From: Flavobacteriales bacterium UBA7878
GTDB lineage: Bacteria > Bacteroidota > Bacteroidia > Flavobacteriales > Schleiferiaceae
Reading direction: 5' to 3'
DNA: 48,726 bases
Assembly (NCBI GenBank): GCA_002501205.1
Contig: DLRW01000019.1
Location: forward strand, 76,097-124,822
Within the stretch, counting starts at the first letter, position 1, and each line of letters opens with the position of its first letter. The notes beneath the pieces are model-generated. The model did not search any database and was not told where the DNA came from. It worked only from the letters and a program-made list of their open reading frames with translations. Of this stretch, positions 24,128 to 32,141 are shown piece by piece. The translations under genes were made by a program, and so were the position numbers.

Positions 24128-24135
24128 TATCTTCG
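24128..24135 (+). promoter_or_regulatory. -7-like box TATCTTCG of the lone plus-strand gene
   Basis: TAnnTTCG variant ending 14 bases before the TTG start at 24150, the spacing seen at other genes in the window. Confidence 0.4.
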
Positions 24136-24149
24136 AGCAAAATTTTCTT

Positions 24150-25184
24150 TTGTCGGCCAAAGACCAATTAAAACGCTTTATTGCCTCCCAGCCCCTGTTG
24201 GAAAAAACCATGTTTCATGCCTACCGCTGGCAGCGTGGCAAGGCCGTTGAGGCCGAAATTGAGCGACGTAAAAAAATTGATCTTTTTGATATTGAGCAAC
24301 TATCGGAGGACATTGCCTTTGGCCCGGAGGAAAGGGTGATTGACAATAACCTTTATGGCTATGCTTCCTATCTCAAAAAATATGCGGGCATTAAAAGCGA
24401 CTTGAAGGCCTATATGGAGCACGGCCTTTTCTTAGGTGGAATTGTGCATCCCGATCAATTTCATTGGCATTTCCCCAAGATCATTACCCTCAGTGAACAA
24501 CGTCGGGAAATTCTGGCTGCCAAAATCCCTGGGAAAGAAAGCCTGGCCCTTGGACCTTATATCCATTACGCTACTTCCCTTTTAGAAGCAGAGGAACAAG
24601 CAAAACTGAAAGCCCGATTAGGGAAAACGCTCTTAGTTTACCCTTTTCACAGCATGAAAAATGTAAAGGCCGGTTTTAATGATCAGGACCTGATAAGCGA
24701 AATAAAACGGGTCGCAAAGGATTTTGATTCGGTTTTGATTTGCCTCTATTATTTAGATGCTCGAGATGCTGATAAAGTTGCGGCATACCGGGCCGAAGGA
24801 TTTCATTTAGTTACAGCCGGTCATCGTTTCGATCGCCATTTCATCGCGCGACAGCGAAGCCATATCGAATTGGCCGACCTTACCATGAGTAATGGTACGG
24901 GTACCCAAACCGGCTTTTGTGTATACCTCAACAAACCCCATTATATCTACCAACAGCAAATCGATCAAAAAGCTTCCAGTTTAAAAGAATTGAAACGCTT
25001 TGAAGCGGGAGGTTCGGCCGGGTCTGTAAAGGAGCGAGTAGCTGCCGAACGCGCCTATTTTTCACAACTCTTCTCCGAGCTGCGAATGGATATCAGTGCG
25101 GAACAAAGAGTGGCTATCGCCGACTATTGGGGCTTTGAAAGTGTACGGGAGGCAGCTTTTCTGCGAGACTATTTTAGCGCTTAA
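24150..25184 (+). CDS. unknown protein in the polysaccharide locus (possible glycosyltransferase-like fold)
   Basis: A 344-residue soluble protein without signal peptide or membrane segment. I recognise no family with certainty. The middle (about 160-270) alternates strands and helices: GKTLLVYPFHSMKNVKAGF, DSVLICLYYLDARDADKVA, then LADLTMSNGTGTQTGFCVYL followed by NKPHYIYQQQ. The last stretch resembles the end of GT-B or CDP-glycerol-type transferases, where a surveillance of 'state plus nucleotide' loop reads SNGxGTxxGxCLYLxKP; this is inference. The start is TTG: no ATG occurs until residue 21, and a -7-like box is correctly placed upstream. It runs opposite to both flanking polysaccharide operons and its 3' end overlaps the flippase gene by 11 bases. 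Confidence 0.7.
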   Translation: MSAKDQLKRFIASQPLLEKTMFHAYRWQRGKAVEAEIERRKKIDLFDIEQLSEDIAFGPEERVIDNNLYGYASYLKKYAGIKSDLKAYMEHGLFLGGIVHPDQFHWHFPKIITLSEQRREILAAKIPGKESLALGPYIHYATSLLEAEEQAKLKARLGKTLLVYPFHSMKNVKAGFNDQDLISEIKRVAKDFDSVLICLYYLDARDADKVAAYRAEGFHLVTAGHRFDRHFIARQRSHIELADLTMSNGTGTQTGFCVYLNKPHYIYQQQIDQKASSLKELKRFEAGGSAGSVKERVAAERAYFSQLFSELRMDISAEQRVAIADYWGFESVREAAFLRDYFSA

Positions 25185-26418
25185 AACGCTGTACTGCCTT
25201 TTGAAAATAGTAAAGGCTTAGGATAGCCAGTAAAGCTTCGAGTGCCAATTTAGCCCAGGCGGCTCCAATCATCCCCATCCATTTGATGAAGAAATAATTG
25301 AAGGCGATGGAGGCCAATCCGGTAATAAGCACAATGCGGAAATTCCAGCCATCAGCTTTAAGTACCATTAAGCCTTGCTTCATCCCAAAATGACTTAAAG
25401 CCGTGAATACCATCACCGGAGCCATTAAGGCCAGTGCCGGAGCGGCTTCTTGATAGGCCGAACCAAATAACAATTGAACCCAAAAATCCTGACCGATAAT
25501 CAGCACTAGAGATAGCAAGGCACTTAAACCTAAGAGATAGCCTAGAAATCGTCGCCTTTCTTTAAAATAGCTTTCCGGGTTTTCTTTAAGCTTTTGAGCC
25601 AAATGCGGATAAAGCGAACTACCAACCGGAGTAAAGAGGAAACTTTGCCCTACCGTAATGAGTTTCATAGCGGCGGCAAAAAGTCCTAGTTCCTTTTCGG
25701 CCAGGATAAAGCCTAAAAAGAGGATACTGCCAAAGGTGTAAACCCGGGTAAAGAAGTGCGAGGCAAAAATGTAAAAACCGCTTTTTAGATAGGCTTTTAC
25801 CATACGCCAGGCCTGCCATTGAAAACGTAACCATTTGTAACGATAATGGGCATACCAAAGGGTAATTCCAGCGGCCGCTATTTGGGTTAAGGAATTAATT
25901 CCGACCACCAGGGGATAATCTTCCGGCTCACGCAGAAGGCTTAATATAAGCACGGCACCCACAGTTTTAATTCCCAAATTGGCTAAAGCGATAACGCCTA
26001 AGTCCTGCCGTCCTTGAAATAGAAAATCCGGATAAAGGCCCCAGCCTATCACAAAGGGAAAGGCGAAGATCATCAGCTTCTTTTCGGTAGAATACTCCGG
26101 AACCAGGAATAACAGAAGGACAAAGAGCAGGGTACTTAGCAGTAGCAGCAATAATTTCGATTGCATCACTACAGAATAGACCTTGGATATTCGGTGATGG
26201 GATTCGCCTAATTCTGCAATCTTGCGGGTACCGGTAAAGGTAAAACCATAGGTAACCAGCGCTGAAAAATAGAGAACGGTAACGGTAGCGAATTCAATCA
26301 GCCCATAATTATCAGGACCAACAATCCGGGTAATAAAAGGCAGGGTAACCAGCGGCAGCAGGTAATTAGCCGCTTGGGACAGGCCCATAAATCCAATATT
26401 CCGACCGAGGCGCTGCAT
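25174..26418 (-). CDS. Wzx-type oligosaccharide flippase
   Basis: A 414-residue inner-membrane protein of the MOP/polysaccharide-transport superfamily with about twelve hydrophobic spans. The N terminus (NIGFMGLSQAANYLLPLVTLPFITRIVGPDNYGLIEFA) is a textbook Wzx start, and the second half begins near FAAAMKLITVGQSFLFTPVG. It should turn undecaprenyl-linked repeat units to the periplasmic face for polymerisation. ATG shares one base with the stop of the preceding glycosyltransferase gene (TAATG), so the two are coupled. Last gene of the right-hand operon, converging with the unknown plus-strand gene. Confidence 0.92.
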   Translation of the reverse strand: MQRLGRNIGFMGLSQAANYLLPLVTLPFITRIVGPDNYGLIEFATVTVLYFSALVTYGFTFTGTRKIAELGESHHRISKVYSVVMQSKLLLLLLSTLLFVLLLFLVPEYSTEKKLMIFAFPFVIGWGLYPDFLFQGRQDLGVIALANLGIKTVGAVLILSLLREPEDYPLVVGINSLTQIAAAGITLWYAHYRYKWLRFQWQAWRMVKAYLKSGFYIFASHFFTRVYTFGSILFLGFILAEKELGLFAAAMKLITVGQSFLFTPVGSSLYPHLAQKLKENPESYFKERRRFLGYLLGLSALLSLVLIIGQDFWVQLLFGSAYQEAAPALALMAPVMVFTALSHFGMKQGLMVLKADGWNFRIVLITGLASIAFNYFFIKWMGMIGAAWAKLALEALLAILSLYYFQKAVQRFKR

Positions 26419-27245
26419 TAGCTGGTTTTGCGAATTCCTTTATAAATCCACTTCACCATAAAGGGTGGCGCTAAACGAACCACAGATTTCAATGTAACAT
26501 GAAAAACAAAATGCCAGGGTTTTAAGAGTCCCAAACGATAGAGATCGCGGATTTCCTGCAATTCATGCTTCAGATATTTCCAACCTCGGCGGCGCTTCGA
26601 AAACATAGCATTACCAGTCCGAGCCTTCACCAATACCTCTTGAATATTTGTCGAGCGATAGCCTTTCATTAGAAAGCGTGCCCAAAGTTCATAATCATCG
26701 CCTACCGCTCCGTAATCAGCGTACATCCCTAAAGCAATTACCACGGACTTGCGGTACATCACGGTCATATGATTAAAGGGACAACGCCAACGCGCATAGC
26801 TGATAATATCGGTATGCTTTTCGGGCAATCGCCGAGTAGACAAGGGCTTTTCCATCTGCTCATCATACTCCTCTATCCAAGAGCCCAAAATGGCCAGCTC
26901 GGGTTGCTCTTCAATTAAAGCCCATTGTTTTTCAAAGCGATCAGGCAGGCAAATATCATCTGCATCCATGCGCGCTAACCACTCATGTCTGGCAGCTTTA
27001 ATTCCGGCATTTAAGGCTTGAGATAAACCCTGGTTTTCCTCCAGGACTACAATTTTGATTTCCGGATATTCAGACTGCCATTTAGCCACCAAATCGCTGA
27101 GCTTGGCGGGTACCGGCCCATCCTGAATCAAGACAATCTCCTCTGCCCTTAGACTTTGATCCACCAAGCTTTGGATCGCCGCATTTAGGTGCTCCGGCTG
27201 ATCTCCACGGTAGAAAGGTAGAATTACACTAAAGGCTTTGGTCAT
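26418..27245 (-). CDS. family 2 glycosyltransferase
   Basis: A 275-residue inverting glycosyltransferase, cytoplasmic or membrane-associated through its hydrophobic, basic C terminus. Start FSVILPFYRGDQPEHLNAAIQ, nucleotide-binding IVLIQDGPVP near 38, NQGLSQALNAGIKAA near 73, metal-binding MDADDICLPDRFEKQ near 93, and acceptor-side GDDYELWARFLMKG near 183. A close relative of the amylovoran-type AmsE/WcaA enzymes in length and motif order. It probably adds one sugar to the repeat unit flipped by the next gene's product. Donor and acceptor cannot be deduced. Confidence 0.9.
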   Translation of the reverse strand: MTKAFSVILPFYRGDQPEHLNAAIQSLVDQSLRAEEIVLIQDGPVPAKLSDLVAKWQSEYPEIKIVVLEENQGLSQALNAGIKAARHEWLARMDADDICLPDRFEKQWALIEEQPELAILGSWIEEYDEQMEKPLSTRRLPEKHTDIISYARWRCPFNHMTVMYRKSVVIALGMYADYGAVGDDYELWARFLMKGYRSTNIQEVLVKARTGNAMFSKRRRGWKYLKHELQEIRDLYRLGLLKPWHFVFHVTLKSVVRLAPPFMVKWIYKGIRKTS

Positions 27246-27278
27246 GGCGTATAGGCTGCAACAAAGGTAGAAGTAAAA

Positions 27279-28586
27279 TCAGGCTTTCTCCGACTCGGCC
27301 TCAAGAGCAGGCCTACGAAGCTTGGACTCCTGGTTTTTGGCATGCGGCATAGCCAATAAAAGGGCATAGAAAAAACTAAAGAAAAGTACACCCGCTTGAC
27401 GTTCAAGCATGCTCTCTGTGAGAAAGCTCAGAATGCAAATCCCCAGAAACAGACGCACCTCAGTGCGATAGGGATGCTTGCGCAGGTCAAAAAGTGGGTA
27501 GAACAATAAAATCAAGAAAAGGGCAAAAGCAAAAACTCCATTAGCAGCAAAGACCTGTAAAAAGCTATTGTGATAATTGAAGCGCATTTCATAAAGTTGA
27601 TAGGTATGCTTGCCATCCCAAAAAATGGCGTCCACTTTTTCTAGCTTTTCATTTAGGGCTGTATTCTCCGAACCGGTTCCAACGCCCATCCAGAAATGTT
27701 CCGAAATAACCTCTACCCCTTCACTCCACAAGAACTTGCGGGGATTAGTTTGCTTGTTTTCTACCATTTGCTCAAAAGAGCGCAGTTCATTGTAAGTGTC
27801 GAGCAAGCGGCTTCTACTGCCAGGAATAGCCAATAGCAGCAGACTAAAAAACAGGGTAAACATCGCAAAGGCGGCGTAGGCTACTTTCTTCCCTTTCTTG
27901 GCTTTGATGTACTGTCCTACTAAAAAAGCATTCACCAGGATAAAGAGCAAATACTGCATCCGAACCCAAATAAAAATAATCGCCAGTATAAACAAACAAA
28001 GGATTAAGGCATTGAGCCAAATTTTGGGCAGAAGTGGGGTTCCGCGTATTAGCCTATACATTAATAGCGCATAGGCAAAGGTTACATACATGCCTAAATA
28101 ATGCGGTGGCACCTTAGTGAGGATCAGTAAATCTGCGAAATAAAAGACCACCGGATCCGAAAACTGTTGATAGCGATAAAGGGCGTATCCGAAAGAAACC
28201 AAAACCAATACCGCAGTGGAGAGGACAAAAATGCGCAGAATCTGCTCCATACGGTTTTTCTCCAGGGCTTTTACACTCCCTAACATCAAGGGCCAAACTA
28301 AAAATGGCAGCTTTGAAAATACTTCTTTGGAGGCTTCTTCTTGTTCTACTGAGTGCATCGAACCCAAAACAACAATCAGAAAACTGGCAAAAAGAAAAGC
28401 GGCGTATTTATTCCCAGATAGGTTTTGAAGCTTAGAACGGAAATCGGCACTCAAGAGCCAGAACAATCCGCTCAGCATAATTCCCAAAGTTACTGGTAAC
28501 CACTGCACTTGCCAGGGCAAAAGCAGGGTATAATACCCTAAACTGGCAAAAAACAGAAAGGACCAATAGCGGGAAAGCTGAGGCAT
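27279..28586 (-). CDS. O-antigen ligase/polymerase family membrane protein (second copy in the locus)
   Basis: A 435-residue protein with about eleven hydrophobic spans. A large loop holds RKFLWSEGVEVISEHFWMGV and GTGSENTALNEKL, then FNYHNSFLQVFAANGVFAF, the Wzy_C/WaaL signature. With the similar protein at 17250, the region carries two family members, so one is plausibly the polymerase and the other the ligase. The C-terminal 20 residues are charged and cytoplasmic (KNQESKLRRPALEAESEKA). It starts two bases after the protease gene's stop and is followed by a glycosyltransferase and the flippase, so the polysaccharide genes share a transcript with rnpA and the protease. Confidence 0.88.
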   Translation of the reverse strand: MPQLSRYWSFLFFASLGYYTLLLPWQVQWLPVTLGIMLSGLFWLLSADFRSKLQNLSGNKYAAFLFASFLIVVLGSMHSVEQEEASKEVFSKLPFLVWPLMLGSVKALEKNRMEQILRIFVLSTAVLVLVSFGYALYRYQQFSDPVVFYFADLLILTKVPPHYLGMYVTFAYALLMYRLIRGTPLLPKIWLNALILCLFILAIIFIWVRMQYLLFILVNAFLVGQYIKAKKGKKVAYAAFAMFTLFFSLLLLAIPGSRSRLLDTYNELRSFEQMVENKQTNPRKFLWSEGVEVISEHFWMGVGTGSENTALNEKLEKVDAIFWDGKHTYQLYEMRFNYHNSFLQVFAANGVFAFALFLILLFYPLFDLRKHPYRTEVRLFLGICILSFLTESMLERQAGVLFFSFFYALLLAMPHAKNQESKLRRPALEAESEKA

Positions 28587-28587
28587 T

Positions 28588-30231
28588 TTAAGGCTTTAAA
28601 ATAGCTTGGTACTTTTCAGGATTAGCAAGGTACTCCAGGGCCGTTGCAATGTCTTTATCATGACCCAAGGCATTGGCCAATCGACCACTGTCATAATAAT
28701 AACGTGCCACTATCTCTTCTTGCAAAAGCTCCAAAACCACGGTTTTATTTCGCTCTAGTTCCAGCGCCTTTTCCTTTTCGTAAGCGCTTTCCAAACTCTG
28801 CATTTGCGAAGCCAATGCGGCATCAAAACCATCTTGCTCTGTGGCCTTTTGTAAGCGTTTTAAAATCCTTCCCGTATGCGTCTCAAACTTGAAATCACGG
28901 GTTTTGAGCCAGGCTTCAAATTCGCGGAATAAGGTCTCATCTGCTTTAAAGTCAGAGGCGGGGGCAATTTCCGGATGACTACGATAGTAATCTGTTGCGA
29001 AATCAAAGAAATGCATCTGTTGGAACAGCGCCACTATTAAATCACTGGCTTCCTCGCTGGGAGTTTCAATATCAGGGTCAATCCCACCTCCATCTAATAC
29101 GGTCCGTCCATTTTCTGTTTTAAACTCACTTCGCAAGGAATCCGGAATCTTTACTACGGAACCATCTTCAGCACGCTCCGCATAATCAATCGCTTGAATT
29201 AAACGACCACTGGGGGTATAATACTTGGCGATGGTCACCTTTAGCTGTGCTCCATAAGGCAGCATCCGTGATTCTTGCACCAGGCCTTTTCCAAAAGAAC
29301 GACGACCTACAATAATGCCGCGATCATAATCCTGTAGAGTTCCGGCTACAATTTCAGAGGCGGAGGCACTTCCGGAATTGATGAGAACCGCCACCGGTAA
29401 ATCTTTATCAAAAGCTTGTTTAGGCGTTTTATAAGTCTTTTGCCATTCTTCCAATTTTCCTTTGGTTAAAACCACCGGCTTATCCTTGGGGATGAACAAA
29501 TTGGTAAGCGCAATAGCCTCATTCAAGAGACCTCCAGGATTGTTTCTCAAATCGAGAATGAGACCTTTCAAAGGACCTTGAGCCTTTAGCTCTTGCCAGG
29601 CCTTTAAAACTTCAGCGCTGCAATTTTGAGTAAAGCTATTTAGGTAGATATAGGCATAGCCATCCTTTACCCGACCGGCAAAAGGAACTGCTTTTAGATG
29701 TACTTCTTCACGTTCAACTTCGAGGCTTAAATTTTTATCCCCTCTCTTAATTAAGACCTTGGTTTTGGTACCGGGAGCTCCTTTCAGCATTTCAGACAAG
29801 GCTTCTTCACTGCGATCTTCCACATCTTCACCGTCTACTTCCAGAATGATGTCACCGGCTTTAAGACCCGCCTTATCCGCGCCAAAGCCTTGATAAATGG
29901 TAGTCACCAACATATGCCCCTCATAATTCCCCACCGAAGCACCAATGCCACCATAATTACCGGTTTGACGAATCTTAAAATCCTCTACGGCTTCTTCAGG
30001 AATATAATTGGTGTAAGGATCCAGGCTCGAAAGCATGGAGTTCAGTGCTTTCTGGGTAAGCTCTCCAGGATCGGTATCATCCACATAATAAAGACTTACC
30101 TCTTTAAAAACACTAGTGTAAATATCAAGCTGCTTACTGATCTCAAAATAATCCGGCCGATAGGCGAAGGAGAAGCTCAGCAATAACAAAAGCCCAAACC
30201 AACGACCCGACTTTCGGTACAATTTCTTCAT
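28588..30231 (-). CDS. C-terminal processing peptidase (S41 family, CtpA/Prc-like)
   Basis: A 547-residue envelope serine protease. An N-terminal hydrophobic signal (WFGLLLLLSFSFAYRP) is followed by a helical region, a PDZ domain near residues 85-170 (GGIGASVGNYEGHMLVTTIYQGFGADKAGLKAGDIILEVDG) and the S41 core: GLILDLRNNPGGLL near 225, catalytic serine in NSGSASASEIVAGTLQDYDRG near 288 and catalytic lysine in GRRSFGKGLVQ near 314. The C-terminal 150 residues are helical, as in the long Bacteroidota forms. It follows rnpA by 36 bases. Such proteases trim envelope proteins; the substrate here is unknown. Confidence 0.94.
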   Translation of the reverse strand: MKKLYRKSGRWFGLLLLLSFSFAYRPDYFEISKQLDIYTSVFKEVSLYYVDDTDPGELTQKALNSMLSSLDPYTNYIPEEAVEDFKIRQTGNYGGIGASVGNYEGHMLVTTIYQGFGADKAGLKAGDIILEVDGEDVEDRSEEALSEMLKGAPGTKTKVLIKRGDKNLSLEVEREEVHLKAVPFAGRVKDGYAYIYLNSFTQNCSAEVLKAWQELKAQGPLKGLILDLRNNPGGLLNEAIALTNLFIPKDKPVVLTKGKLEEWQKTYKTPKQAFDKDLPVAVLINSGSASASEIVAGTLQDYDRGIIVGRRSFGKGLVQESRMLPYGAQLKVTIAKYYTPSGRLIQAIDYAERAEDGSVVKIPDSLRSEFKTENGRTVLDGGGIDPDIETPSEEASDLIVALFQQMHFFDFATDYYRSHPEIAPASDFKADETLFREFEAWLKTRDFKFETHTGRILKRLQKATEQDGFDAALASQMQSLESAYEKEKALELERNKTVVLELLQEEIVARYYYDSGRLANALGHDKDIATALEYLANPEKYQAILKP

Positions 30232-30267
30232 GTGGGAAATCTAAGATTGCTAATTTAGGTAAAACGG

Positions 30268-30624
30268 CTACACCTTAGGCGCATTGTGCCATTTCTCCCA
30301 GAGTTTAAGGTAGGCTTTTTCCAACTTTTGATAGTCAGCATCCGCTGCTCCCAGGAAGAGTAAAACAAAATCCTGTGGAGCCTCTTTGGGAAGGACCTCT
30401 TTATGGAGGCGGTAAATTTCTCTCAGCTTTCGCTTGATGCGATTTCGACCTACGGCAGAGGCGATTTTTCGTTTCGGCACTGCAAAGGCCATACGGTGTT
30501 GCTCCTCCCCGGATAAATAGAAGAGTAAAAAGAATGAATGTTTCAGCTTAGTCCCCGAAGTATAGATTTCGGAAATGCGCTGCGGGCTTTTCAGCCGTTC
30601 ATTTTGGGGAAAGCTTTGGGTCAT
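30268..30624 (-). CDS. rnpA: ribonuclease P protein component
   Basis: A 118-residue basic protein that binds the RNase P RNA and helps mature the 5' ends of tRNAs. The hallmark RNRIKRKLREIYRL (RNR motif) is near residue 55, preceded by FAVPKRKIASAVG; the start LKSPQRISEIYTSGTKLKHSFF is typical. ATG 30624 is chosen; a TTG two codons earlier is unlikely. The gene lies just after the terminator of hemD and 36 bases before the protease gene. rpmH, its usual neighbour in many bacteria, is not here. Confidence 0.94.
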   Translation of the reverse strand: MTQSFPQNERLKSPQRISEIYTSGTKLKHSFFLLFYLSGEEQHRMAFAVPKRKIASAVGRNRIKRKLREIYRLHKEVLPKEAPQDFVLLFLGAADADYQKLEKAYLKLWEKWHNAPKV

Positions 30625-30628
30625 AAAC

Positions 30629-30662
30629 AAAAAAGGCCGCCTGGGTATTCCGAGACGGCCTT
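30629..30662 (-). terminator. intrinsic terminator after hemD
   Basis: Minus-strand stem AAGGCCGTC with GGCGGCC, one G-T pair, followed by six T residues at 30634-30629. It separates hemD from rnpA and lies only a few bases before the rnpA start, so rnpA needs read-through or a promoter overlapping the hairpin. Confidence 0.75.
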
Positions 30663-30679
30663 GAAGGTATAAAAATGCC

Positions 30680-31426
30680 TTATTTCTTGTTCATCTCTTT
30701 GATGTAATGCTCAATGGCCATGGTCATGGATGGCAATTTAGGCGATGGTGCCTTGATATTCACCGTTAAGCCAGCTTCTTCAATCGCTTTATGGGTGGTA
30801 TTTCCGAAGCCAGCAATACGGGTATTACCTTGCTCAAAATCCGGGAAGTTCTCAAAAAGAGACTTGATACCGGAAGGACTAAAGAATACCAGGATATCGT
30901 ATTTCACATCCGCTAAATGCGACAAATCGCTGCTCACGGTATTGTAAAGAACGGCGCGAGTATAATCTACTCCGCACTCAGCCAGGGTATCTGGAACCTG
31001 TGGTTTTAAAATATCGGAAGTGGGCAAAAGGTATTTCTCATTCTTGTGCTTTTTGAATAAAGGCACGAGATCTTGAAATTTACTTTGACCAAAGTAAATC
31101 TTACGCTTGCGGTAAACCACGTATTTCTGCAAATAGTAAGCAATCGCTTCACTGGTACAGAAGTATTTCAAATCATTAGGCACGGTATAGCGCATCTCTT
31201 CGGCAATACGGAAGAAATGATCCACGGCATTACGACTGGTAAGGATTACCGCCGTATGATTGGCCAAATTGATTTTCTGCTTTCGGACTTCAGCTACATC
31301 AACTCCTGCCACGTGAATGAAAGGAATAAAGTCAACCTTTAACTTGTACTTATTCGCCAAGTCGAAATAAGGTGAGTTTTCGGTTTGAGGCTCGGGTTGC
31401 GATACCAGAATGGATTTTACCTTCAC
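30680..31426 (-). CDS. hemD: uroporphyrinogen-III synthase
   Basis: A 248-residue cytoplasmic enzyme that closes and rearranges hydroxymethylbilane into uroporphyrinogen III in haem and sirohaem synthesis. The fold is poorly conserved in sequence but the Bacteroidota form is recognisable: SILVSQPEPQTENSPYFDLA at the start, AVILTSRNAVDHFFRIAEEM near 60, DILVFFSPSGIKSLFENFP near 178 and RIAGFGNTTHKAIEEAGL near 203. Start is GTG at 31426 (no nearer ATG). It lies 49 bases after the DUF4271 gene, an association typical of Bacteroidota. Confidence 0.9.
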   Translation of the reverse strand: MKVKSILVSQPEPQTENSPYFDLANKYKLKVDFIPFIHVAGVDVAEVRKQKINLANHTAVILTSRNAVDHFFRIAEEMRYTVPNDLKYFCTSEAIAYYLQKYVVYRKRKIYFGQSKFQDLVPLFKKHKNEKYLLPTSDILKPQVPDTLAECGVDYTRAVLYNTVSSDLSHLADVKYDILVFFSPSGIKSLFENFPDFEQGNTRIAGFGNTTHKAIEEAGLTVNIKAPSPKLPSMTMAIEHYIKEMNKK

Positions 31427-31475
31427 AGCGCAGCTAATTTTATTAACCCTTGAATATTAAGAGCTTAGATGACTT

Positions 31476-32126
31476 TCAAACTAAGCTATACAGGAAAAAC
31501 AAGGGTATTATTTCCAGCGCGCAAAGGTATAAAATAATATAGCTTGTATTAAAGCCTATGCGTAGACAATAAAGTACACTGCGAATCAGGAAAATAAGTC
31601 CAACCAAGACCAGGGGCAGAACCAGAAGGTAAAACTGCCAGGAACCCAGGGGTAAAAAGTAGAGCACAAAGGCAAGGGCGCCACCTACCAATGCCAGCCA
31701 AGTAAAATGTGCCAGGGCCAGGTTCTGCCCTTTCAATATCTCTTCCTCTCTTTCAAAAGCATACCCCACTGCACTGGCGACCAGTAATTTTAATATCAGA
31801 TACAGGCCTGAGATCAATAAAATCCGGAAATAGCTCGCCCAATCGTAATTCAGAATGGCCGCACTTTCGCCCTTCATTTTCAGGGCGGTAATTAATAGAG
31901 GGAAAAATATCCAGGCACTGATGATCAGCAAGCGATCGGCATTGAGCCCCACCTTTCCGGTATTAAACTGCAAGCTGAATTCGTCAGCCTGTGATTGCCA
32001 GGGAAAGCGCAATAATTGATTTACCCGCACAGCATTAAAATAGCGAGCCAGAACCACAAGGGTTCCGGCCGCTAAACTTATGATCAAGATCCAATCGCTG
32101 GCTCTGTGACTTATTGCTGTCCCCAC
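31476..32126 (-). CDS. DUF4271 integral membrane protein
   Basis: A 216-residue protein with about six hydrophobic spans and no soluble domain. The C-terminal end NTSYIILYLCALEIIPLFFLYSLV and its place directly upstream of hemD are typical of the DUF4271 family of Bacteroidota, whose function is unknown. The start is GTG at 32126, which lies only four bases after a TATCTTTG promoter box, so the mRNA is nearly leaderless; the next possible start is a TTG inside the first span. Family assignment is by pattern and context. Confidence 0.8.
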   Translation of the reverse strand: MGTAISHRASDWILIISLAAGTLVVLARYFNAVRVNQLLRFPWQSQADEFSLQFNTGKVGLNADRLLIISAWIFFPLLITALKMKGESAAILNYDWASYFRILLISGLYLILKLLVASAVGYAFEREEEILKGQNLALAHFTWLALVGGALAFVLYFLPLGSWQFYLLVLPLVLVGLIFLIRSVLYCLRIGFNTSYIILYLCALEIIPLFFLYSLV

Positions 32127-32130
32127 GGGA

Positions 32131-32138
32131 CAAAGATA
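32131..32138 (-). promoter_or_regulatory. -7 box TATCTTTG of the DUF4271-hemD unit
   Basis: Exact TAnnTTTG match on the minus strand, four bases before the GTG start; predicts a leaderless transcript. Confidence 0.55.
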
Positions 32139-32141
32139 CTT

